Shown: positions 56,001 through 64,000 of the stretch, in pieces
How the letters are laid out: each line of letters opens with the position of its first letter
Numbering within the stretch: the first letter of the stretch is position 1
Source: Antedon bifida
Lineage: Eukaryota; Echinodermata; Crinoidea; Comatulida; Antedonidae
NCBI GenBank assembly: GCA_963402885.1
Contig: OY727095.1
Coordinates: 24,123,001 to 24,187,000, forward strand
Direction of reading: 5' to 3'
DNA: 64,000 bases
Notes under the pieces: model-generated
What the model was told of the DNA's origin: nothing
Database searches by the model: none
What the model saw: only the letters and a program-made list of their open reading frames with translations
Position numbers and translations under genes: made by a program

Positions 56001-59000
56001 CTTACATTGAAAAAAAAACCCCAAAAAATGTTTTCACTTATATCCAACCAAAAACCCCTTGACTATTTTTTTGCTTTAAATTACAGTTTTTCAGGTAAAT
56101 AATTTTTTTCCTGATTCAATTTTTGGTAAAAGTGAATAACTATTATGTGACGTTAAAATGGCATATTAAAAAAAAAATTGTAAAAAATTAGGGACAATAC
56201 ATCTTTAAGATGACCCTTTTTAAATTTTTTTTTTTATTTCATTTATTTATTTTTACGTTTTCAAACTTACTAATACAAGATTATTATTATCAACACAGAT
56301 TTTTTTTAAATAGATAAATTAGGAAATGTAGTCATTAATTAGTGATTTCTTGTAAGTGATTTTGAAACTAATTTGGCACTAGTTCTCTAAACAAAAAAAC
56401 GAGTTTACAGAACTAGTGCCAAATTAGTTTTTTCTAAATCCATATTGGATTATGTTTGTCAAAATAAATAGTAAATCTGTTAAAGATAAGACGCTCAAGA
56501 ATTTCAGATAAATAACGATATTTTACTCTAAGTTAAGGATGTGTCTTTAAACCCCTTTCATACCAAAAGCAAAACTGCGGAGATACTCCGGAGTTGACAC
56601 CCTGGTGTTTTGGTGTGAAAGGTAAAATCAAACAACTCCGGCGTTTAAAACATCGGGGTTGAACAGCTGAACGTTCTCCGGTGGGTGAACTGTGGGGACA
56701 CACCAGTGTTTTGGTGTGAATGGTACCAACATCAAACTCCATCCAAGTTTTAAAAGTACTAGCCCAGGGTCCCTTTTTAGATTTCACACTGTTGTGATGG
56801 GCATCTTTTGATTTTTGTGGCAGGATTTTTTTCTACTGGGAATACTGGCTGGAATAAAAAAAGATTATGGGAGCTGATACAGGTTGATGTGATGCATTTT
56901 TCAAATCTCATTTTTCACACTGTGAACTTTAATTCTTAGTATATCAACAGTCGGGGTTGCACTGCTTTTGACATGGCGCATATTGTGGGAAACTCTAGTA
57001 ACAAGATTGTGTACTGTAGAACTACAACACTTACTGCAGCTACTGTAAGAAGATCAAAAACTTTGGTGCAGTATCTCCATGCATTTGCATTTCCATATTT
57101 TGTCTGACATTCATCTAAAAAATTAAAGTAATAAAGTACATTTAATTATTTCTATAATGGTACTATACAGTAAGTAAAGCCTCAGTGATATGATCAACCA
57201 ACTTCTTTTTCTTCGATAAACCACCACCATACTATATTGTTGAAATTGGCCTAGTTTTTTAAGGTTCCACAGTAGAAAATTTATTTTGCTATTGAGTACA
57301 TAATACAACAGAAGCTAAACATTGTATTTAACCTAAAAATTGACCCAAGAATATTTAATACAATGATGTTTCTTTCAAGTAATCAATAATATGGTCGCTC
57401 TTCCAGGAGTTGAAATTAACTCTTTTCACACACTTACAAAGAACATCATAGTGTTGTCTATAATCTGGGTTATGTTGTTATTTATTGTGGTTACAAATTC
57501 AACAAGCAGCCTCCAAATGTTATTAACTACCTATTATGTACTGTTTTGTAATATTCAAGAAATAAATTATATATAAAACTTACCATAAAAACCATAAACT
57601 TGTGTTATTTGACGACTTTCATGGTTACCCCTTAGAAGTGTGATTCTGTCAGGCCATTTGGCTTTGATTGTCAATAAACGAGTTAATGTTTCTAAACTGT
57701 AATATCCACGATCTACAAAGTCACCCTAAGAATACAGATACACAATTATTGAGACTTGAGATACAATAGATAATTTTCGAAAATTTATATTTAATACACC
57801 TGGGTGGAGAGAGGCAAACGTAAGTAAAGTATCTTGCCTAAAAGGATACAAGAAATGCGGCGAGAATTGGGTTCGAACCTCGATCTCACGATCAGTAGTC
57901 GAACGTCCAACACACTGGTTTTTCGCTTACCATTACCACTCGTCTGTGTAAATTGGCCTTTGTAGTTTATTAGCTTACGACATTACTCTCAAGGTCAAAT
58001 TATAATCCGCAGAGAAAAACTGATGTGTTGAAATACAGAGCAACTCCACTGATTTTTCATGGATAAAATTAACATACTCAAAAGTCAAGTTGTGTATAAA
58101 CCTATGTTTTTTAAACAGAATGTCACACCTACCATGAATACATAATTAGTATCAGGAACCTGGCCACCTGTTCTGAATAATTCTTCTAAATCATAAAACT
58201 GAAATTAAACAATGATCAAATTTTTATATTTGTAATTGTGTCTTTTTAAGGAATAATATGCCACTTAAACGATCAGCGCACTTTGATCGATGATGCTGAA
58301 GAAGTGGAATTTCCCTGAGGTGAGAGACTAGATCATGGACCCACTGTACATTTTCGCTTGGTAGAAATTTAATGATTCTATTATGTATGGAAAAAAACGA
58401 TATACAGTATAAAGCTCAGCTTTGTCATTTGAAATCATTTGTATATCTCTCGTAATATAGACATAGCAAATAACAATATTTTGATAATTTTATTGATTTT
58501 TAATTTGGCTATAAAAAAATAGCCAGCGTGAGCCTAGATTATTTGTTTTACACACTTACTTTTATTCAAGTTATCTATCGTACTGTAAATCATTGACGAA
58601 TGCTAGGTGGGAAGCTAGACCATTAAAAAAGTCAGTACTCCAACTTTAGACACAGAGTAGAACAGTTATACTAGGTGGCACGCACAAGTTGATTTCTCAA
58701 CGTCATCAGTCAACAACGGCAACACCGTGTCAATGTTACGTAGGTATGATTATTTTAATTATACACCATATACTGTATTTTACAACAAGTTGTTTTAGTA
58801 TTGATTTCTGATCTAATTGTTTCTTTTCAATCCACAATAGTTACATCATGAATGTATACAACCATATTACAGTACTTACGGAATTGAAACTGTTGGACAC
58901 CAGCCATAAAACTACTGCTACAAATATATGCTTGACATACTGTAAGTACATGTGTCTATGCAACCCCAAGGGCGTGAGATATCCTTTCAAATTTGAGGGC

Positions 59001-60576
59001 AAAATTATGTTAATAAGAATGATTAACTAGATTTGAACTCGTCACTCTGACGAGTTCGGGTTATCCGCACAAACGCAACATGCACATACGTTAAAATATG
59101 AACATCAACAATTATTATGACATCCTATGTTTACAGTGCTGAATTGTATTGTACCTATTTTGTGTATATGTTATATACAGATGAAATTACGAGACCCATA
59201 TGTTTAATCCAATTTTTAACATGATGACGTCATCAAAATGTAACATAAAGATAGCAATTTTAGAAGATAATTATCTAAATAATTACATTAATGAAGAATT
59301 TTGGTCACGAAAAAGCAAGATGCGCGCAATTTTAAAAGCGGTGAATTTTTACGAAAGAGATGAAAATCAGACTTTTTAAATTCAACTGGCCATATGATGG
59401 CGTCATGATATCCAATAGACAACATTTTTATTATATGAATTCATATCTGCAATTCAACAGCTTCCATAATAAGTTTTAATCATGCGGGTCACTTTTCATT
59501 CTGAGGAGCTATAACAGATTGAAATATACTGTATAGACAAAATTAAGTAAGTCACGATATTCTAATTTTTTTATATGACGACGTAATAAAAATTCAAATT
59601 TCTGTAACGCGAACGAACATATTAAAATCTAGGGCGAAATGGGCTAAGCGTAAGCGCAATGCGCTCCATTAAATGGGATTAACTAGTAATAAAGTGAAAA
59701 AACATCCTATTTTTAAAATTCAAGTGGCCATATGGTGACGTTAAAACATCCGGTAGATATAAATTGTACATCGGCTTCCATACAAAAATTTTTTTTAATG
59801 GGGTCTCCAACCATCCTGAGGAGCTATAACTGTTTAAAAATAGGTATATTTTTGCAAAAAAAATGCATTAAATTAGCCATTTTTTAGCACACAATTATTA
59901 TAGTTTGAATGAATGAAATCTATTGCAAAAACCATTGAATTTAAGGTTTGAATTGCATGTGTGTCATTATTTTACATTCATAATTCATAAAAAATGAAAG
60001 AAATGTATCATAAAAAGTATAAACAACAATAATCAAGTGCAAAAACGGTCTTTCTAAGCTGCGTACAGGCTAAGTGCGCAAAAACGCGCGCGCAATGCAA
60101 ATTTTTTTGAAAAATGTGAAATGCTTAAAATGTGTAAAATGATTAGAAATTGATTTTGAGTATTTTTAACTTTCAAAGTGCACATACGTGAAAAAAACCT
60201 AATATTCAAAATTTTGCTGATGATACAGCAGGATGACCCTTGAAATGAAGCAATGAAGTGTACGTGTGTTTCATTTTAAAAAGGCTGTTATGCCTACTTT
60301 TGTTTTCGCCAAATGAGACCTTCAGGCGCCATTGGTGACTTGGAGAACGGCTAGCGTGCGTAGATACAGGTCAAACATCCTCTAGCAAAGGTCAACTGAA
60401 CAAGCAAGCTACAGTACCTTGGGTGACTACAAATTAATAATGAGTGAGTGAGTATTTTGTGTAAAACCGACTTTTTTTACCTGTCCATGAATGTCACCAC
60501 AAACTGTAACTGGTGTGCTAACTGGCTGCACATTGGACTCTTCCAGAAGCAGCTCACATACATGTTCACATAATTT
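53041..60576 (-). CDS. PPP6C: Serine/threonine protein phosphatase 6 catalytic subunit, 5' partial
   Basis: PP6 is a PPP-family, two-metal Ser/Thr phosphatase acting in cell cycle, DNA repair and signalling. Exons in order are 60576-60481, 58198-58133, 57725-57584, 57114-57035, 54512-54395, 54177-54086 and 53289-53041, totalling 843 nt or 280 residues plus TAA. The metal and catalytic motifs are all present: GDIHG (visible residues 27-31), GDFVDRG (55-61), RGNHE (86-90), CVHGGLSP and GAGWLFG. The C-terminus TTTPYFL carries the PP2A-type end whose last Leu is carboxymethylated in the family. [11 protein letters not shown] and RTTTPYFL identify PP6 rather than PP2A or PP4. About 25 N-terminal residues (first exon) are not in the window. 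All introns are GT-AG except 54394-54178. Confidence 0.97.
54178..54394 (-). other. PPP6C: U12-type AT-AC intron in PPP6C
   Basis: The reading frame can only be kept by ending the exon at TGTG (54395) and resuming at ATCTTGTT (54177). This gives Cys-Asp-Leu-Val-Trp, as in PP6. The intron then begins ATATCCTTT, the exact U12 5' splice-site consensus, and ends AC. TTCTTTAACTTA, about 15 bases before the AC, fits the U12 branch site. The intron is 217 bp. Confidence 0.9.
54770..55090. repeat. Dispersed element with GTATAAGTC/GTCTTATAC ends, copy 1
   Basis: It holds GTGTATAAGTCTAACTTTCG and GGGTGCGTCTTATACAC close together, then GGCAACCTGTTCCTGCCTAG, TTTTCAAGGCATTTTTGC and TAACGATTGGAATGGTATTA. 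The latter part is found inverted at 61350-61640. No ORF. Confidence 0.7.
55727..55906 (-). pseudogene. Pogo/Tigger-like DDE transposase fragment
   Basis: About 60 residues read [20 protein letters not shown], then [16 protein letters not shown] and FTPAGN. These belong to the C-terminal DDE domain of pogo/Tigger-type (CENP-B-like) transposases. The frame ends in a stop after SYANG. The 5' side is cut by MITE copy C at 55911, with no continuation beyond it. Confidence 0.85.
55911..56204. mobile_element. TTAA-type MITE, copy C
   Basis: A 294-bp element with ends AAATGTATTGTCCCCC and GGGACAATACATCT, and TTAA at 55907-55910 and 56205-56208. It sits at the edge of the pogo-like transposase fragment. 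Confidence 0.85.
56365..56430. repeat. 22-bp perfect hairpin
   Basis: AAACTAATTTGGCACTAGTT plus CT (56365-56386) is exactly reverse complementary to 56409-56430, with a 22-nt loop. It lies in an intron of PPP6C. Confidence 0.9.
56550..56720. repeat. MITE-like block with CTTTCACACCAAAA motifs
   Basis: CCCCTTTCATACCAAAA, TTTTGGTGTGAAAGG (about 56618) and TTTTGGTGTGAATGG (about 56711) form inverted pairs around CTCCGG repeats. It looks like a small DNA element or two nested ones. No ORF. Confidence 0.5.
57791..57945 (-). repeat. tRNA-derived SINE
   Basis: On the - strand an A-box-like part (CAGTGTGTTGGACGTTCGAC) is followed by the B box GAGGTTCGAACCC at normal spacing. A body with GGCAAGATACTTTAC and CTCTCCACCCAGGTGTAT follows, as in SINEs of many marine animals. 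It is not a functional tRNA gene by eye. It lies in a PPP6C intron. Confidence 0.75.
58199..59026. other. PPP6C intron DNA, no gene
   Basis: It includes the dispersed repeat copy at 58615-58735 (CTCCAACTTTAGACACAGAG ... CAGTCAACAACGGCAA) shared with 45783-45870. Nothing else is recognised. Confidence 0.45.
59027..60200 (-). mobile_element. Helentron-like element, copy 2 (5'-truncated)
   Basis: Read on the - strand, the 3' end is GCGGATAACCCGAACTCGTC, a short hairpin (CTCGTCA...TGACGAG), AAAT and CTAG, followed by T in the flank. The body shares CAATTTCTAATCATTTTACA-like and GCGCGCGTTTT motifs with copy 3. No 5' hairpin is found. Confidence 0.65.
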
Positions 60577-60714
60577 CTACGAAAATGAAAAAAATCAGAA
60601 TAAAATTGGGAATTTCTCAGGCATGTCTAAAGTCAATGGGTAACCAAATTGGCAAATAAATTTAAATAAAAACTTAAAAAATAAATTTCAAAACAAAACT
60701 ATGAGTTTACCGTA

Positions 60715-61640
60715 TATTTTGCTGTATAAGTCGCACCTGTGTATAAGATGCACCCCCTAATTGAGAGTAAAATATCGGTATCTTATATCGTCGATGTATA
60801 AGACGCACTTTATATTTCATCAAAACAATGTTTTTTTAAATTATAATCAATATTATTGTAATTAATATATTTTGCTATCTACAACGGCGTCCTTTATTTA
60901 GATCCCTTAACAAGAAGGGAAGTCCCCCATTCCGTCAGTTCTTTCTAACTTGTTATTCATGAGTTTCGCACCCGCAACATCGAGTGCATGACCGTGTGTG
61001 TAACACGTGTGTGTGGGCTACGCTCGCTCGATCATTTTATCCTTATATACCTACTGGTTGTGTGTCTGTGTATTGGTCATCAATAAATTATTATCGCGAG
61101 AATAAAGATGATGGGCGTGATTGTTCCTCGCTACCACACCCAGACTGCAAGCCCTGATCGCAACAACCATGCATCCCGCTCTCTGCTGCCGTGCTGATTC
61201 ACGATCGATATGAATGATGGCATCATCACTTCACAACAACAAACCCGGGGTCTCTTCCAGCGCCGGCCGCCGGGAACATTTGAATTGGGAGAGTGCCGCG
61301 TACGACATCTTCATCATCATCAATCGCTGGGGGTACGGCGGTCGGCGATCGTGTGTATAACTATAATACTATTCCAATCGTAAATGTTTACAAATGAAAT
61401 TTTATCAGAGCGCCTAAAACACCTCCATAATGAACAAATCTTTTCATCATATTTAGTATAACATCACGCTAAAATGCCTTGAAAACTAGCCAGAAGCAGG
61501 TTGCCGTAACTGTAGCTAGGCCTACTCAATAGTACTAGGCCTTAACTTAAAAAGCCCAGGCCTAGCCAACAAGGTGTCGATATGTACAATCTGTGTGGTG
61601 AGGCATTTATGTTCGGTGTATAAGACGCATGTCAAATTAT
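60715..61640. repeat. Dispersed element with GTATAAGTCGCACC ends, copy 2
   Basis: The left part has TGCTGTATAAGTCGCACCTG and GATGTATAAGACGCAC. The right part, ending in GGTGTATAAGACGCATG (about 61616), matches 54770-55080 inverted. A GC-richer block (60890-61370) lies between. No coding exon was found there, and PPP6C exon 1 was specifically looked for. Confidence 0.6.
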
Positions 61641-62105
61641 TTCAATTTTAAATAGTGCACAAAATTGCCGTTTTCAGCACAATTCGTGCAAAAAGTTGCG
61701 AATTCAACAAGGCAGAGAGTTTAAATTGATGCTATATGCACATGCACAATGGGTTCCAACATTTAATTCTGCTGTATTAACATGAAGACATTAAAATAAG
61801 TTTTCAATTTTATTAAATAAAAGTCATCAAAAGTGCGAAAATGACAAAAATGACGGACCGTCGAAAAACTCTGCATTGTAAAAAAAACTATACTATATAG
61901 TTGTATATGCATAGACAAATTTGACCCCTAAATGCAACAAAACCATTAACAATCATAGGGGTTTTCTGGCTGCTCTTTTCATTATGCATTCAAAAAAGGC
62001 CCATGCCATTTAGAAATACCATGAGAACAATTTAAAAATGTGGTTACCTAATTTGCATAAATTAGCATATGTCATTTATTATTATTTTACACCAAAGTAT
62101 TTTAT

Positions 62106-63292
62106 TGGTTATCCGCACTTGGCGGATAACCCCTTGTTATTGTCACGATCTTTTTTTTTTTCTTCTATGTTATTCTTCTTTCTTTCCCGGAATTTTGTTG
62201 GCAGCGTATCTCTAATTCTGGTCAACATAAGATTGTATAACTTTGTCATAAGAGTGACCTGTAGCTGTAGATGTGCAAGAAATTTCGTTATTTGACGTTA
62301 GAGTCGCGCAGCGTAAGTTACGCGCGATTTTATGAATTTCAATGATTGATCATAGATTATAAACCAAAAGTAATTTTGTATTGACACTTTGTGAAAATTT
62401 AAGTCATATCAAGGGCAAACTTTCTATGGATTAAAAATGGCATGTTTCACAAAAAGTTACGCGCGCACGCGCATTTAAAATTTCAAAATGCGCAAAATTA
62501 ATTTCTAATCAACTTTCTACGCTGATCATGACATTTTGAGCATGTAAAAAATTCCCACGCGCGTCCGCATTTTTACGTGCGTTGTGCGCACGTAACACTA
62601 AAAATATATTTTTTTGCGTGATTTATGTTTTTCCAGCCTTTTCTAGTAATTTTACCAACTTTCTAAACAATTTCGACTTAAAATCACGTCATACGAGCAC
62701 GTCGAATTGGATAATTTGCGCGCGTTTTTGATGAAAAAGTTTAAAAATTCGTCAAAATTATGCCTTTTTTTAAACAGTCATAGATTCTAAACTACATGAT
62801 GAACTTTTATTTTTTTTACATATTCTGGAAGTTAATGAGTTGTAGATATCAGATCATGAATCAATGGGTAACCGGACATTGTGACGTCATCGTATGGCCA
62901 CTCGAATATAAAATATTGGATTTTTGTCTCTTTCGTCATAGCTCATCACATTTAATAGAGCGCATCTCCACTTATACGTATTCCATTTCCTCCCATTTTT
63001 TATATTGTCTAGGTCAATCAATTATCTTTAGCATGATTTATCATTTTTAAGATTTTTAAGACGTCATCATGGGCAAAAGCGTCAATAACTTTGGTCACTT
63101 ATTTTCACCTATTCTGCACTGTATGTAGTACGTATACAGTATATAGTATATACTGTATTACTTAGACGTGACACAAAATAGAGAGCGCACTAACATTTTT
63201 TCAATGGCATAATAGTTTTTCTGTGCGCAATATTCTAACGTATGGCGTGGCGGATAACCCGAATTCGTCAAAGTGACGAGTTCAAATCTAGT
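62106..63292 (+). mobile_element. Helentron-like element, copy 3 (complete ends)
   Basis: The 5' edge has the hairpin GGTTATCCGC ACTTG GCGGATAACC, then CCTTGTTATTGTC and a T-run. The 3' edge has GCGGATAACCCG (inverted to the 5' motif), a 10-bp hairpin (GAATTCGTCA AAG TGACGAGTTC), AAAT and CTAG at 63289-63292, with T following. This matches the plan of non-autonomous Helentrons (subterminal inverted repeats, 3' hairpin, CTAG). No Rep/helicase is coded. Confidence 0.7.
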
Positions 63293-63439
63293 TTTATATT
63301 CCTTTCTGTTTATCTCTGAAGTCAAATTAACCAAGCTAGACTGGAAATACAGTATTACTGTATATCTTTATATAATGCCTCTGTTATTTAAGGGTTAACT
63401 ATATATTTGTTATAATAAAATATTACACAATCTTGTTAA

Positions 63440-63632
63440 TACTCTAGTAGCTAGATCAACTTTCGTATGCACTTTGTTTGACCACCCTAAACCAATTTGG
63501 CTTGGTTACACATTTTGAAAATGTGGCGAAAGGTCAAAAGGTCAGGGTGAAAGGTTATAAGACCAAACACCAATAACCACTGGTCACAGTGAGGTAATTT
63601 TGGTCTCAAATTGATCAGAAGGTATATATTTA
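63440..63632. repeat. Dispersed repeat R2, copy 2
   Basis: Direct copy of 33610-33860 lacking part of the middle. It contains TAGTAGCTAGATCAACTTTC, ACATTTTGAAAATGTGGCGA and AAATTGATCAGAAGGTATAT. Confidence 0.8.
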
Positions 63633-64000
63633 GGCCAAAAAAAAAAAAAATTTGTGTTGGCCACGTTTTTGGTAAATCCCAAAAATGGGTAGGTCGGTAG
63701 GAAAAGTTTTTTTTTTTTTGTTTTTTTTTTTCTTCCAGACCAAAAATGTGTTGCCGGCAAAATAATAAACAATTTACACAAATGATACAAAAAGACTTTT
63801 TAAACACTTTTCATAGCACCATAGGCTCACGCTAGCTATAATTGTTTCAACAAAAGTTTAAAAAAGGTTTATTAAATAAACGTAGGCCTAGCTTTTTTAG
63901 GCAAAAAGGCCTAGGCTAGCCCTAGGCTCTAGCTACCATTTCCAACAAAAACAATCAAGGTCGAAATAAACTATTGCCGTGTTAATGCTGCATTATGCAA
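63633..64000. other. No gene recognised
   Basis: Poly-A and poly-T runs (63640-63655, 63705-63735) and TAGGCCTA-type motifs. The two overlapping - strand ORFs here are low-complexity. Confidence 0.4.

Noticed and set aside
57840-57930. tRNA gene
   Set aside because: A and B boxes are present but no full cloverleaf or acceptor stem is seen, and a SINE body follows; called a SINE.
60600-64000. First coding exon of PPP6C
   Set aside because: No - strand ATG exon ending in phase 0 with PP6-like sequence was recognised; it probably lies right of the window.

Overview
This window is animal nuclear DNA. It has spliced genes with GT-AG introns and one AT-AC intron, long AT-rich introns and intergenic DNA, many LINEs, LTR elements, MITEs and Helitron-like repeats, and no bacterial operon structure. 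Frequent TAGGCCTA-type motifs and a Gmr1-like retrotransposon, a group described mainly from deuterostomes and other marine animals, suggest a marine invertebrate deuterostome such as an echinoderm. The species cannot be fixed from the sequence alone.

Host genes. (1) The 3' half of folylpolyglutamate synthase (FPGS) is on the + strand, with five exons from 10562 to 17723. Its N-terminal exons are not visible and presumably lie left of the window. (2) A two-exon gene of unknown family is on the + strand (25969-27421). It encodes a secreted protein with a signal peptide, a basic N-terminal segment and twenty 5-residue Ser-Ser-Phe-Asp-Trp repeats. (3) A complete RO60 gene (60-kDa Ro/SS-A RNA-binding protein) is on the + strand, with five coding exons from 43959 to 48793 and 553 codons. 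(4) The gene for the PP6 catalytic subunit (PPP6C) is on the - strand, with seven visible exons from 60576 down to 53041, and lacks only about the first 25 residues. Its fifth visible intron is an AT-AC, U12-type intron.

Mobile DNA. Positions 421-8060 hold a very young and apparently intact Ty3/gypsy-type LTR retrotransposon on the - strand. Its single 1595-codon Gag-Pol ORF has integrase before reverse transcriptase (Gmr1-type order). The two 1317-bp LTRs differ at one site found by eye, a 5-bp target duplication is present, and a proline-tRNA-like primer site follows the 5' LTR. The long fourth visible FPGS intron contains two dead LINE copies of different families. Positions 20665-23975 hold a decayed L2/CR1-like LINE with a PHD/SGNH/CCHC ORF1. 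Positions 29181-33296 hold a nearly intact L1/Tx1-like LINE with a tandemly duplicated 3' end. A degenerate gypsy fragment lies just upstream of RO60. A pogo/Tigger-like transposase fragment lies in the PPP6C intron.

Small elements. A family of MITEs with TTAA target duplications has four two-ended copies. One is nested in a Helentron-like element, one sits in a 2.4-kb fold-back element that has its own 8-bp target duplication, and one cuts the pogo fragment. Three Helentron-like copies (19682, 59027, 62106) carry subterminal hairpins and CTAG 3' ends. There are two large minisatellites (23-bp and 22-bp units) and several long perfect or near-perfect palindromes.

The genes do not form a pathway; they are neighbours in a repeat-rich region. 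The items most worth following up are the uncharacterised repeat-bearing secreted protein, the likely active Gmr1-like element, and the nested small-transposon family.
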